Positions 23,436 to 31,738 of a DNA stretch of 64,000 nucleotides are shown one piece after another. Position numbers and translations under genes: made by a program. Source of the DNA: Photorhabdus asymbiotica (lineage in GTDB: Bacteria > Pseudomonadota > Gammaproteobacteria > Enterobacterales > Enterobacteriaceae); the NCBI RefSeq assembly GCF_003634575.1, contig NZ_RBLJ01000002.1, positions 682,001 through 746,000 of the forward strand. The letters are read 5' to 3'. The notes below the pieces were generated by a model, which made no database searches, was not told where the DNA came from, and saw only the letters and a list, made by a program, of their open reading frames with translations. The first letter of the stretch is position 1. Every line of letters begins with the position of its first letter.

Positions 23436-24344
23436 ATGTATGCCCTGATTCGAGCTATGTTTATCGCTTTGCTTTTCTTCACCAACCTGACCTACGCTCT
23501 CGCAGTCACGGTGCAAGATGAGCAGGGCAGTTTTACCCTCAATACCATTCCCCAGCGCGTGGTCGTGCTGGAATTATCGTTTGCCGATGCGTTGGCTGCC
23601 ATTAATATCAGCCCGGTGGGTATTGCCGATGATAATGATCCACAACGCATCCTAACGGATGTTCGCCAACGTATTAAGCCCTGGCAATCAACAGGCTCTC
23701 GCGCCCAGCCAAGCCTTGAAGCTATCAGCGCGTTGAAGCCTGATCTCATCATTGCAGATAGCCAACGCCACGCGGGGATTTATCGAGCACTCAAGGGCAT
23801 CGCCCCCGTCCTGCTGCTAAAATCCCGCAACGAAACTTACGAAGAAAACCTGCAATCTGCTGCGACCATCGGCAAAGTAATGGGAAAAGATAGTGAGATG
23901 CAGAAACAACTGGCAGAGCACCATGAACGTATGAAAGGCTATGCCAGTCAGTTGCCACAAGGTGTCAATGTGGTTTTTGGCACCTCGCGCGAACAACAAT
24001 TTAACCTGCACTCCAGCGACACCTATACCGGCAGCGTCTTAACCGCATTAGGGTTGAAGGTTCCCACGCCAGTTAACCACGCAGCAATGGTTTCTCTCAG
24101 CCTTGAACAGTTACTGGCACTCAATCCTGACTGGCTTATCGTGGCCCATTATCGCCAGGAAAGCATCGTGAAACGCTGGCAGCAAGATACTCTGTGGCAA
24201 ATGATGACAGCACAGCACAAGCACCAAATAGCAGCGGTAGACAGCAACACCTGGGCACGCATGCGGGGGATATTTGCTGCTGAACGCATTGGCCGTGATG
24301 CAGTAAAAATCTTCCATCACCAGCCGGTTAACGAAACACCATGA
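23436..24344 (+). CDS. fecB: FecB periplasmic ferric-citrate binding protein
   Basis: Periplasmic carrier that delivers ferric citrate from FecA to the FecCD permease. The protein has 302 aa (E. coli 300), with a signal peptide ending near residue 23 (NLTYALA). Conserved stretches are VVLELSFADALAAINI, KPDLIIADSQRHAGIY, FGTSREQQFNLHSSDT and SNTWARMRGIFAAERI. TTCTGGAGTTAAGTT precedes the ATG, giving GGAG. The stop overlaps the fecC start (ATGA). Confidence 0.95.
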   Translation: MYALIRAMFIALLFFTNLTYALAVTVQDEQGSFTLNTIPQRVVVLELSFADALAAINISPVGIADDNDPQRILTDVRQRIKPWQSTGSRAQPSLEAISALKPDLIIADSQRHAGIYRALKGIAPVLLLKSRNETYEENLQSAATIGKVMGKDSEMQKQLAEHHERMKGYASQLPQGVNVVFGTSREQQFNLHSSDTYTGSVLTALGLKVPTPVNHAAMVSLSLEQLLALNPDWLIVAHYRQESIVKRWQQDTLWQMMTAQHKHQIAAVDSNTWARMRGIFAAERIGRDAVKIFHHQPVNETP

Positions 24345-25339
24345 AACTCCACCATCATCCGGTCTTGCGTTGGGGATTACCGCTGGTTGCACTATTTAGC
24401 GCGTTCTGGTTAAGCCTGTTTTGCTATTCTGCTATTCCCATTCCTGCCATCAGCGCGCTCAAGGCACTGATGCCCGGTCATACACCGACGCTGCCTGAAA
24501 CACTAGTTATCAATCTGAGGCTACCACGCAGTCTGGTTGCCATTTTACTCGGTGCGGCTCTGGCGCTGGCTGGTGCACTACTCCAGACACTTACCCATAA
24601 TCCTCTAGCCTCACCTTCCTTACTAGGAATTAACAGTGGCGCAGCGCTGGCAATGGCGCTGGTCAGCGCTTTCAGTCCAGCACCACTAGCCGGATATTCC
24701 ATTTCCCTAGTAGCAGCCTGCGGCGGTGGAATCAGCTGGATGATGGTGATGGCCGCAAGTGGCAGCTGGCAGCAAAAATACGACCGCAACCGGCTGATTC
24801 TGGCGGGCATTGCTTTATCTGCCTTATGTATGGCACTAACACGTATTACGCTACTGCTTGCTGAAGATCATGCTTACGGCATTTTCTATTGGCTGGCGGG
24901 TGGGGTTTCCCATGTCCGCTGGCCTGAATTCTGGCAACTATTCCCTTTCGTGGTGGTCATTGCGCCCGTAGTTTTGTTATTGGCGAAATCGCTTAACCTG
25001 CTTAACGCTGGCGATGTCAGTGCCCATACGCTTGGCGTGAACCTGACGTACCTACGTACCTTCGTCAATCTGACGGTGCTGATTCTGGTAGGGGCCTGTG
25101 TCAGTGTTGCTGGTCCGATCGTATTTATTGGCCTGCTAATGCCGCATCTGGCACGTTTCTGGGTTGGCTACGATCTGCGCAGCACACTCCCAATGTGTAT
25201 GTTGCTGGGAGCGGTATTTATGTTACTTGCGGATTTACTGGCCCGTGCACTGGCCTGGCCTGGAGAACTCCCGGCAGGTGCGGTATTGGCTCTGATTGGC
25301 GCTCCTTGCTTCGTATGGCTGGCAAGGAGGCGAGCATGA
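24341..25339 (+). CDS. fecC: FecC ferric-citrate ABC transporter permease
   Basis: One of two inner-membrane permease subunits of the ferric-citrate importer (FecCD family). The protein has 332 aa, with roughly nine or ten membrane spans. Marked by LRLPRSLVAILLGAALALAG near the N-terminus and the ATPase-contact loop around GDVSAHTLGVNLTYLR; VLALIGAPCFVWLARRRA closes the protein. The ATG overlaps the fecB stop, and its own TGA overlaps the fecD start (ATGA), so the four transport genes are translationally coupled. Confidence 0.95.
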   Translation: MKLHHHPVLRWGLPLVALFSAFWLSLFCYSAIPIPAISALKALMPGHTPTLPETLVINLRLPRSLVAILLGAALALAGALLQTLTHNPLASPSLLGINSGAALAMALVSAFSPAPLAGYSISLVAACGGGISWMMVMAASGSWQQKYDRNRLILAGIALSALCMALTRITLLLAEDHAYGIFYWLAGGVSHVRWPEFWQLFPFVVVIAPVVLLLAKSLNLLNAGDVSAHTLGVNLTYLRTFVNLTVLILVGACVSVAGPIVFIGLLMPHLARFWVGYDLRSTLPMCMLLGAVFMLLADLLARALAWPGELPAGAVLALIGAPCFVWLARRRA

Positions 25340-26292
25340 ATCGTCAGGTTATCTTACTTTTGATGTTGCTGCTAACGGTTACGCTGGTGCTGGCGCTACG
25401 CATGGGTGCACAACCGCTTCCTTGGGAAGCATTAATCAGCGGCTGGCAACCCAGTGACGAACACCATTTTGTGCTAATGCAGTACCGCCTACCACGTATT
25501 TTACTGGCCATCACTGTAGGCGCTGCACTGGCACTTTCCGGCGTTCTGGTTCAGGGTATTATTCGTAATCCACTGGCCTCCCCCGATGTGCTGGGGGTAA
25601 ATCATGCAGCAAGCCTGGCGTCCATCAGCGCACTGATCCTTTTCCCTTCCCTACCAGTGCTGTGGCTGCCACTGCTCGCTTTTGGCGGAGGAATGGCCGC
25701 ACTAATCCTGCTGCGGGCAATTGCCGGACCATCTTCACCGCTACGCCTTGCACTGGTTGGCATAGCACTTTCAGCTACTTGGACAAGCATTACCGACTAC
25801 CTGATGCTCTCACGTCCACAAGATATCAACAACGCGCTTCTGTGGCTGACAGGCAGTCTGTGGGGACGTGACTGGCAGTTTGTGGCTATAGCTCTACCAG
25901 TACTGATGATACTGATGCCACTCAGCCTGCGCTTTTGTCGCGATTTAGATTTACTGGCGCTTGGTGATGACAGCGCCAACACACTGGGCGTTTCGCTCCT
26001 ACACGTACAATCTTGGGGACTAATATTAGCAGTAGCACTTGCCGCAACAGGCGTCGCCGTTTGCGGGCCGATTGGCTTTATCAGCCTCGTGGTACCCCAT
26101 CTCGTTCGTAGGCTTGTAGGAGGTCGGCATCGCTGGCTTATACCAACATCCATGCTTATGGGAGCACTGGTTCTGCTACTAGCCGATTTGCTGGCAAGAA
26201 CCATAAATCCACCGATGGAACTACCTGCGGGCGTATTGACCGCCATCATTGGCGCCCCTTATTTCTTCTGGCTTTTAGTGAGGATACGTTAA
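25336..26292 (+). CDS. fecD: FecD ferric-citrate ABC transporter permease
   Basis: Second permease subunit of the ferric-citrate importer, paralogous to FecC. The protein has 318 aa, identical in length to E. coli FecD. It starts MNRQVILLLMLLLTVTLVLA and contains YRLPRILLAITVGAALALSG, RNPLASPDVLGVNHAASLAS, LALGDDSANTLGVS and VLTAIIGAPYFFWLLVRIR. The frame is open to 25195, but the ATG at 25336 has GGAGG a few bases upstream and matches the family N-terminus. fecE begins directly after the stop (TAAATG). Confidence 0.95.
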   Translation: MNRQVILLLMLLLTVTLVLALRMGAQPLPWEALISGWQPSDEHHFVLMQYRLPRILLAITVGAALALSGVLVQGIIRNPLASPDVLGVNHAASLASISALILFPSLPVLWLPLLAFGGGMAALILLRAIAGPSSPLRLALVGIALSATWTSITDYLMLSRPQDINNALLWLTGSLWGRDWQFVAIALPVLMILMPLSLRFCRDLDLLALGDDSANTLGVSLLHVQSWGLILAVALAATGVAVCGPIGFISLVVPHLVRRLVGGRHRWLIPTSMLMGALVLLLADLLARTINPPMELPAGVLTAIIGAPYFFWLLVRIR

Positions 26293-27060
26293 ATGCAACT
26301 GACTACGGAAAAGTTATATGCAGGCTACGGGGAGAAACGCATTCTAAATGACCTGTCGCTCACTCTCCCGACCGGGAAAATCACGGCACTGCTCGGCCCC
26401 AATGGCTGCGGGAAATCGACATTACTAAAATGCTTTTCAAGACTATTAACACCATTATCCGGCAAGTTAACAATAAATAGTGAATCTTTAGCGCACTTCT
26501 CCTCACGCCAGCTCGCCAGACATCTGGCGCTTTTGCCGCAACACCCTCTCACGCCTGAAGGGATCGCCGTTTGTGAACTGGTTGCATACGGACGCAGCCC
26601 CTGGCTTACATTCTGGGGGCGTTTAGCATCTGAGGATCATCGTCTTGTACAACAAGCAATGGAAAAAACGCAGATTAGCCATCTTGCTGATAAACGCGTT
26701 ACCGACCTCTCTGGCGGGCAACGCCAGCGCGCTTTTCTGGCGATGGTCCTGGCCCAAGATACGCCAGTGCTATTGCTCGACGAACCCACTACGTACTTGG
26801 ACATCAACCATCAGGTGGAATTGATGAAGCTGCTACGTGAACTGAACAACGAAGGAAAAACGGTAGTGACAGTACTGCATGACCTCAATCAGGCCAGCCG
26901 GTACTGTGACCACCTGGTGCTGCTTTCGCAGGGGCAAGTTGTCGCTCAGGGCTCACCCGGGGAAGTTATGACACCGGAATTATTGCAGCAAGTATTCAAC
27001 ATTGAAACGGAAATTCACCCCGAGCCAATTTCAGGTAAACCCATGTGTGTGGTGTGTTAA
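26293..27060 (+). CDS. fecE: FecE ferric-citrate ABC transporter ATPase
   Basis: Cytosolic ATPase of the ferric-citrate importer. The protein has 255 aa, the same as E. coli. Walker A GPNGCGKST is at 35-43; the ABC signature LSGGQRQRAFLAM is followed by Walker B VLLLDEPTTYLD and a switch histidine in TVLHDLNQAS. It is the last gene of the fecABCDE operon. No clear terminator is visible in the 200 bp downstream. Confidence 0.96.
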   Translation: MQLTTEKLYAGYGEKRILNDLSLTLPTGKITALLGPNGCGKSTLLKCFSRLLTPLSGKLTINSESLAHFSSRQLARHLALLPQHPLTPEGIAVCELVAYGRSPWLTFWGRLASEDHRLVQQAMEKTQISHLADKRVTDLSGGQRQRAFLAMVLAQDTPVLLLDEPTTYLDINHQVELMKLLRELNNEGKTVVTVLHDLNQASRYCDHLVLLSQGQVVAQGSPGEVMTPELLQQVFNIETEIHPEPISGKPMCVVC

Positions 27061-27274
27061 GAAGGAATCTAATGTAACTGTTGGCTCTCACATAATTTCA
27101 CTGGCTTACAACCATAGGCCAGATGTGTCTACGAACGTGGGCAATCCAAGTATAGCTGAATTATGAATACATCGACTATGAAATGTACAATCTGTTTTTC
27201 TATCAAAAGGACATGCCCACTCACAAAATATGACCATGTCTTTATATCCCCAGATACTGAAACTATCAGCGACA

Positions 27275-27547
27275 TTAACCTTCTTTGGTGAAGTCCGTCT
27301 GACTGAGTTTACCTTGTTTGGGGTTTTTGAACCGATAAAACCTAGCCTTTATTCTTTTTGCCTCTTCAAAGTCCGTTGATTTGGATAAACCTTTAAATCG
27401 TTTTGATTTGGTACTTAACGGACAGATTTCTGGATTTTCAGTTTCGTGGTAGTGGGAAAGCCGTGCTATAAAATTTCGACGCTGAAATTCAGCCATACTT
27501 ATTTTAGTTGCCGGTCCATTGCTTTCGACAAGGTTAACAAAATCCAT
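27275..27547 (-). CDS. Unknown 90-aa protein beside the type II restriction system
   Basis: Not recognised. The ATG at 27547 (MDFVNLVESNGPATKISMAE) is preceded by a good GAGGTGG five bases away, which supports translation. A start at 27568 would add seven residues without a ribosome-binding sequence. The protein is basic, with many Lys and Arg in its C-terminal half (SKSTDFEEAKRIKARFYRFK), no signal peptide and no membrane segment. It lies about 215 bp downstream of the methyltransferase stop and reads in the same direction. It could be a helper or cargo gene of the AT-rich island; no function can be given. Confidence 0.5.
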   Translation of the reverse strand: MDFVNLVESNGPATKISMAEFQRRNFIARLSHYHETENPEICPLSTKSKRFKGLSKSTDFEEAKRIKARFYRFKNPKQGKLSQTDFTKEG

Positions 27548-27670
27548 AAAACCACCTCGATAGTGCAATTAATCGACACAATTTGATATTAAATGGAGTT
27601 AAATGCTTTGAATAACTCTAAAACAATCCAATTCAAGAGCAGCTACCGCCTTCATTGCCATCATCGATAC

Positions 27671-27694
27671 AGGAATTGCTATATAGCAATTCCT
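27671..27694. repeat. 24-bp perfect palindrome
   Basis: AGGAATTGCTAT joined directly to its reverse complement, between the methyltransferase stop (27762) and the unknown 90-aa gene. No T-run follows on either strand. It could be a cruciform-forming terminator or an operator for a dimeric regulator. Confidence 0.5.
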
Positions 27695-27761
27695 GATCAT
27701 AATGTTTATTTATCCGATGATTTAATAAATATTAATTATCATTCTCACCAAGAAGCTTTAA

Positions 27762-29015
27762 TTATTGAGTAGGATCGATATCATTCTTGCTCAATTTATT
27801 TTTTACTTTATTAGCATTCTTTTCTCTAATACTTTCTACAGTCCATAGTCCTCTTTTTTCTCTCTCTAACCTAATAGTAGGTGGAAAAAGAGAATTGAGC
27901 TTGTCACGAATATTGACTAAATGTTCCTTATCTTCAGATATATTATCAAAACGTTCCTTGATAATGTCACAATTATCAATTTCAGATCCGATCCATTTCC
28001 TGTTTTTAATCTCTGCGATTACATAAGTTGTACCTGAACCACCAAAAGGATCAAAAATTAAATCACCTTCTTTGGTTGACATTTCGATGACTCTATCAAG
28101 AACTTTTATACTTAATTCATTAGCACCATTTCTTTTTTTATATTTTTTATGTCTAACCGGAGGAATGTCATACCAGACATCGGTTAGATTAATACCAAGA
28201 GGATTCATTTTGCTTTTATACCCTCCGTAATCTTTAAGATCACCGAAGCATTTAGGGCAAGTTTGAACCGGTAATCTATCAGGTTCGAATGTATTAGCTT
28301 TTTCTCCCTTAATAAAATATAAAAGAGAATAATGTGAAGGATATAAACGCCCCTGGATCGGCATATTATTTTTCATATCAACAGCTATCCAGTGTTTGAA
28401 ATTAAGCCTGCCATGTAAGAAGCTTGCTATCTTACTATTCCATACAGGCAAATTCCAGAGGAAAAATGCCCCCCCCGGCTTTAGTATTCTAATGCATTCA
28501 TCCAACCACCGATGGGTCCACTTAATATATTCTTCCTCTTTTAAGTTATCGTCCATTTTAGAAGGATATAATTTATCAAGATTGAATGGAGGATCAGCAA
28601 ATACCATATCAACTGTATCGCTCTGAATTACCTTACTAATATTCAAGCAGTCACCATGATACAAAGTGCCATTTTCGGTTTGTAAAGCTAAGATAGGTTC
28701 ATCACCACTATTAATACAGTTTTCACTTTCTGAATAGGAGCAATTAAGTTTATCATATATTAATGATGCATTTCTTTGAATCAATTCCAGAATATTCATA
28801 TCTATATGTCCCATATTCAGTTGAAAATAAAGAGGGGTAATATTATATGCACGACAAAGAACAGAAAGGTCATTTCCGCTAGGCATAATATTTCTCTGAT
28901 TATAATACTTAAGTGTTTCCACAGGAATAGATGTTTTCTTACTTATTTCATTGTAAGTTTTAGAAGTAGAATCAACCTTTCCCAAAGTTTTAAGAAATTG
29001 ATCAGAATAACCCAT
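27762..29015 (-). CDS. Type II DNA methyltransferase with N-terminal HTH (probable N6-adenine)
   Basis: Modification enzyme of a type II system. The protein has 417 aa from ATG 29015; a GTG at 29027 is the alternative start. Residues about 15-70 look like an XRE-type HTH (YNEISKKTSIPVETLKYYN then DLSVLCRAYNITPLYF). The catalytic domain has motif IV DPPF at about 141-144 before motif I DPFGGSGTT at about 322-330, the beta-class order. DPPF favours N6-adenine, though N4-cytosine is not excluded. CPKC (about 253-256) may be half of a metal site in the target-recognition region. The gene is divergent from the C-protein and endonuclease genes. The HTH suggests self-repression (inference). Confidence 0.85.
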   Translation of the reverse strand: MGYSDQFLKTLGKVDSTSKTYNEISKKTSIPVETLKYYNQRNIMPSGNDLSVLCRAYNITPLYFQLNMGHIDMNILELIQRNASLIYDKLNCSYSESENCINSGDEPILALQTENGTLYHGDCLNISKVIQSDTVDMVFADPPFNLDKLYPSKMDDNLKEEEYIKWTHRWLDECIRILKPGGAFFLWNLPVWNSKIASFLHGRLNFKHWIAVDMKNNMPIQGRLYPSHYSLLYFIKGEKANTFEPDRLPVQTCPKCFGDLKDYGGYKSKMNPLGINLTDVWYDIPPVRHKKYKKRNGANELSIKVLDRVIEMSTKEGDLIFDPFGGSGTTYVIAEIKNRKWIGSEIDNCDIIKERFDNISEDKEHLVNIRDKLNSLFPPTIRLEREKRGLWTVESIREKNANKVKNKLSKNDIDPTQ

Positions 29016-29057
29016 TTGATAAACCACACTTTGATAAATTCACACTGCAAGTAGCAT

Positions 29058-29094
29058 CTCATAATCGTGAGAATCTGTCACTCCCTCATAGTCC
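29058..29094. promoter_or_regulatory. Candidate C-protein operator pair
   Basis: CTCATAATC (29058) and CTCATAGTC (29085) are direct repeats 27 bp apart in the methyltransferase/C-gene divergent promoter region. The first lies inside a partly palindromic CTCATAATCGTGAG. C-protein operators of PvuII-type systems are paired sites at this position, but the bases do not clearly match the published consensus I remember. Confidence 0.4.
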
Positions 29095-29119
29095 ATCGCC
29101 TGTTAACATCTCACTTAAA

Positions 29120-29386
29120 ATGACAGAACGGATTGATAGCTTGATGAAAATCAACAGAAAATCTTTCGCATCGATAGTTGGTAGCAGATTGATGGTTGCA
29201 AGATCTCATAGGGGCCTCAGCCAAAATGATATCCAGAATGCAACTGGTATCGATAGGGCAACCTTATCACGGATTGAAAATGGCAGACAACACATCTCCC
29301 TATATCAGCTTCTTCAAATACTGACAGTCTTAGAAATACCTATAGAAGAGTTTCTCAGAGATATCGAGGTTGATAATGATAACTAA
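29120..29386 (+). CDS. Controller (C) protein, XRE-family regulator of the type II system
   Basis: Small DNA-binding protein expected to delay endonuclease expression until methylation is complete. It has 88 aa with a single HTH at about 20-75 (GSRLMVARSHRGLSQNDI, then IDRATLSRIENGRQHISLYQ). No ribosome-binding sequence precedes ATG 29120, and a TAACAT box lies about 12 bases before it. This fits leaderless translation, which is common for C genes. ATG 29144 is an alternative start. The endonuclease gene begins inside its last codons. The layout (M divergent, C then R) is the PvuII-type arrangement. Confidence 0.8.
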   Translation: MTERIDSLMKINRKSFASIVGSRLMVARSHRGLSQNDIQNATGIDRATLSRIENGRQHISLYQLLQILTVLEIPIEEFLRDIEVDNDN

Positions 29387-30263
29387 TATAGAATTAGACG
29401 ATGGATTTCTTCCTAATGAGATTGCAGAGATAGTTAAAAATAAAGTTATTCACGCTTTAAATGAAATAAAAACCATTGATAATAAATTTATAATCAATGA
29501 TTCTTCATTTATGAGAAAGCAAAACAACAATAGAATTACACCTTGCGTAATGAACTCTGCATCTTTCATATCAAGTAAATTCCAAAAAAATCTAAGTCTA
29601 CTACCTGATTGTTTAGGGGAAACAAGCTTACTATTACAACGAATAGATGGCTTCATTAGCATAGAATATAATGGACTTGCATATAAATTAAAAGATAAAA
29701 GACGGATATTGGATGTAGCCTTTGAATATATAGAATCCAAAAAACTTGCAGAGAATGTCATCTACAACCTATTTCCAATGTTTTATGGTATGTATGCCGA
29801 TAGACTCTGCTTTAACCTGCCACTACTTGAAAATATAAAGGATTTTTTTGAAGAAAAATATGTATCCTATCGTTATAAAATTGGTGTCGAATTTGAAACA
29901 GGTAATGTTGCAAGCTCATTTAGGGCTATAAACAAACTAAACGGATTGTTTCACCAAGGTCAAATAGATGGTGGTTGTTTTATAACAAGTATCGATAAGA
30001 AAAGCTCTGCTACAAGGATATGGCCCGTATCAAATAGAAATGGTTCATTTCAAGAATTAAAGAACAGATCTTATCTTTCACAGGTTTCTTTACCCTTAAT
30101 ATGCATCGGGTTTGCTCCTGACGAATTTTCGCATGATGCCCCATTTTTAGGAGCAAATGGGTCGTTGTATGAATTGCAAAAAACTAATTATAGAGATGAA
30201 GAGACAAATTTTGAAATTTTCAAAAACTCCGAGGGATTTGAGTTCTTGAAAGCCCCTTTCTAA
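29376..30263 (+). CDS. Type II restriction endonuclease (tentatively BglII/BstYI-like)
   Basis: The partner nuclease of the methyltransferase at 27762-29015, assigned mainly from position. The protein has 295 aa. ATG 29376 has GAGG six bases upstream; a TTG at 29370 would add two residues. The stretch IGVEFETGNVASSFRAINK resembles the E-x-E-x-GN catalytic strand of BglII/BstYI-type PD-(D/E)XK enzymes as I remember them. That family call is a guess, not an alignment. It overlaps the C gene by 11 bases, so its translation is coupled. A clear terminator follows. Base composition is strongly AT-rich, as for the whole 27.3-30.9 kb block. Confidence 0.7.
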   Translation: MITNIELDDGFLPNEIAEIVKNKVIHALNEIKTIDNKFIINDSSFMRKQNNNRITPCVMNSASFISSKFQKNLSLLPDCLGETSLLLQRIDGFISIEYNGLAYKLKDKRRILDVAFEYIESKKLAENVIYNLFPMFYGMYADRLCFNLPLLENIKDFFEEKYVSYRYKIGVEFETGNVASSFRAINKLNGLFHQGQIDGGCFITSIDKKSSATRIWPVSNRNGSFQELKNRSYLSQVSLPLICIGFAPDEFSHDAPFLGANGSLYELQKTNYRDEETNFEIFKNSEGFEFLKAPF

Positions 30264-30275
30264 TACAATATTAAT

Positions 30276-30305
30276 AAAAACAACCTTTTTCATAAGGTTG
30301 TTTTT
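30276..30305 (+). terminator. Endonuclease-gene terminator
   Basis: A 12-bp stem AAAAACAACCTT / AAGGTTGTTTTT with a 6-base loop lies just after the endonuclease stop and ends in a T-run. Confidence 0.85.
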
Positions 30306-30722
30306 AAATAATATTTAACACAACTACACACTTCGGAATAGCCAATAAGTATTTTCCATAGATAACCAAAGATTTATATTGAGAGATATTTGAAAGCAGA
30401 ATGCTATAATTTGTACTAGCTAATCCCCTCATCTGTAGAGCGATAGTATCAACGTATACTTTTGAGTATCGCGACATTTGCCTTCATTATAAGTCATAAA
30501 GAAAATTCCAAAGGTTGCATATTCTGCAACTATTCAAATCTGTCTGTAACATACAGATAAGATATAATAGTGTTTGAAATTTATCTTATCCAATCCAATT
30601 TAACCCCTCACAGTATATCATTTTCCGAATAATTATAAATTGATTGTAAAAGTTAAGTTGCTTTTGTCCAAAAAGATAAGGCAGTATCAGCGTATACATA
30701 ATTTACCAAGGAGAATTATCCA
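30306..30722 (+). promoter_or_regulatory. Upstream region of the hns-like remnant with a 15-bp direct repeat
   Basis: No gene seen in this AT-rich 417-bp gap. It holds two copies of AGTATCARCGTATAC at 30445-30459 and 30683-30697 (14 of 15 identical), the second 26 bp before the hns-like start. A small hairpin GTTGCA / TGCAAC lies near 30515-30530. This is probably the promoter region of the truncated hns-like gene; the repeats could be binding sites. Confidence 0.4.
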
Positions 30723-30870
30723 ATGAACGAAACAATTGAATTATTAAACAATATTTGAAAATTACGACCTCTATCGCGTGAAGTAAATCTGGAAACACTG
30801 GAAGAGATACTAGAAAAACTTACCGTAGTTATAGAAGAACTACGTGAAAATAATGCACCTAAAGCTGAAC
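30723..30870 (+). pseudogene. hns-like gene remnant, cut by an IS element
   Basis: N-terminal fragment of an H-NS family nucleoid protein. It reads MNETIELLNNI, an in-frame TGA (30756-30758), then KLRPLSREVNLETLEEILEK and on to NNAPKAEL. This parallels H-NS MNEALKILNNIRTLRAQAREL, with the TGA standing where H-NS has Arg, a CGA-to-TGA type change. AAGGAG at 30708-30713 is an excellent ribosome-binding sequence. The frame stops at the left end of the IS at 30871. The DNA-binding C-terminal domain is absent and is not found on the other side of the IS. Confidence 0.85.
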
Positions 30871-30896
30871 TGACCCCAGAAAGTTGGACATTTTAG

Positions 30897-31670
30897 TTAA
30901 ACGGCGTGTAAGGCCTGGTTTCGATATTCTATCGGAGTTAGGCCTTTTAATTTCACCTTGATCCGTTTTGTATTGTAATATTCAATGTATTCTTCTATTT
31001 TTTCAATCAGTTCATCCGCACTTTTAAAGTGCTGCTGGTGATACATTTCTGTTTTGAGTAAGGCAAAAAAGTTTTCTGCCATCGCATTATCCAAACAGTT
31101 CCCTTTCCTCGACATACTTTGTTTAATATCTTTATCAGCAAGTTGCTTTTGATAAGCCCTATGCCGATATTGCCAACCTTGATCACTGTGAATGAGTGGC
31201 TTAGAGTGAGCATCTAGCCCATCTAATGCCCCTTTTAGCATCTCTGTCACTAAAGGCAGACTCGCCTTTTTCGCCACGTTGTAAGCGATAACTTCTTGAT
31301 TAAATAAGTCAATAATAGGTGATAGATAGACTTTTTGTTCATTCACTTTAAATTCCGTCACATCCGTTACCCATTTCTCATTAGGTTTTGTCGCGCGAAA
31401 ATCTCTTGCCAACCAATTCGGTGCTGTTTTTCCAACTTCCCCACGATAAGAACGATATTTCTTCGGCCTTACCGTGGATTTTAGGTTTAATTGCCCCATT
31501 AATCGTTGGACTGTTTTATGATTGATTTTAAAGCCATTTTTTCTCAATGCTAAATGAATGCGGCGATAGCCATAACGACCTTTATGCTCATGATAGATAG
31601 TTTTAATCATCTCTATTTCTTGTTCATAAGCACGCGTTTTTTTAAGCGCTTGGCATTGATAGTAAAACAC
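30897..31670 (-). CDS. IS3-family transposase OrfB (DDE catalytic part)
   Basis: Integrase-core transposase, 257 aa from a GTG start. The DDE residues lie in WVTDVTEF, LIHSDQGWQYR and CLDNAMAENFFALLKTE. HTH_21-like GRYGYRRIHLALRKNGFKI is at the N-terminus. The OrfB frame is open further upstream (to KYPLKHLLCAINLARSVFYY), so the active protein is likely an OrfAB fusion made by -1 slippage in the A-rich stretch near 31745-31750 at the OrfA end. The frame looks intact. Confidence 0.9.
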   Translation of the reverse strand: MFYYQCQALKKTRAYEQEIEMIKTIYHEHKGRYGYRRIHLALRKNGFKINHKTVQRLMGQLNLKSTVRPKKYRSYRGEVGKTAPNWLARDFRATKPNEKWVTDVTEFKVNEQKVYLSPIIDLFNQEVIAYNVAKKASLPLVTEMLKGALDGLDAHSKPLIHSDQGWQYRHRAYQKQLADKDIKQSMSRKGNCLDNAMAENFFALLKTEMYHQQHFKSADELIEKIEEYIEYYNTKRIKVKLKGLTPIEYRNQALHAV

Positions 31671-31738
31671 GCTTCTTGCAAGATTAATGGCACAAAGTAA
31701 GTGCTTTAATGGATATTTCTTTTTAAGAGCTAAAACAA

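Noticed and set aside
27061..27274. Possible left attachment site of the third leuX element after fecE
   Set aside because: No copy of GAAGGCCGGACTCG was found here or elsewhere left of 32.6 kb by eye; the left end may be lost or outside the window.
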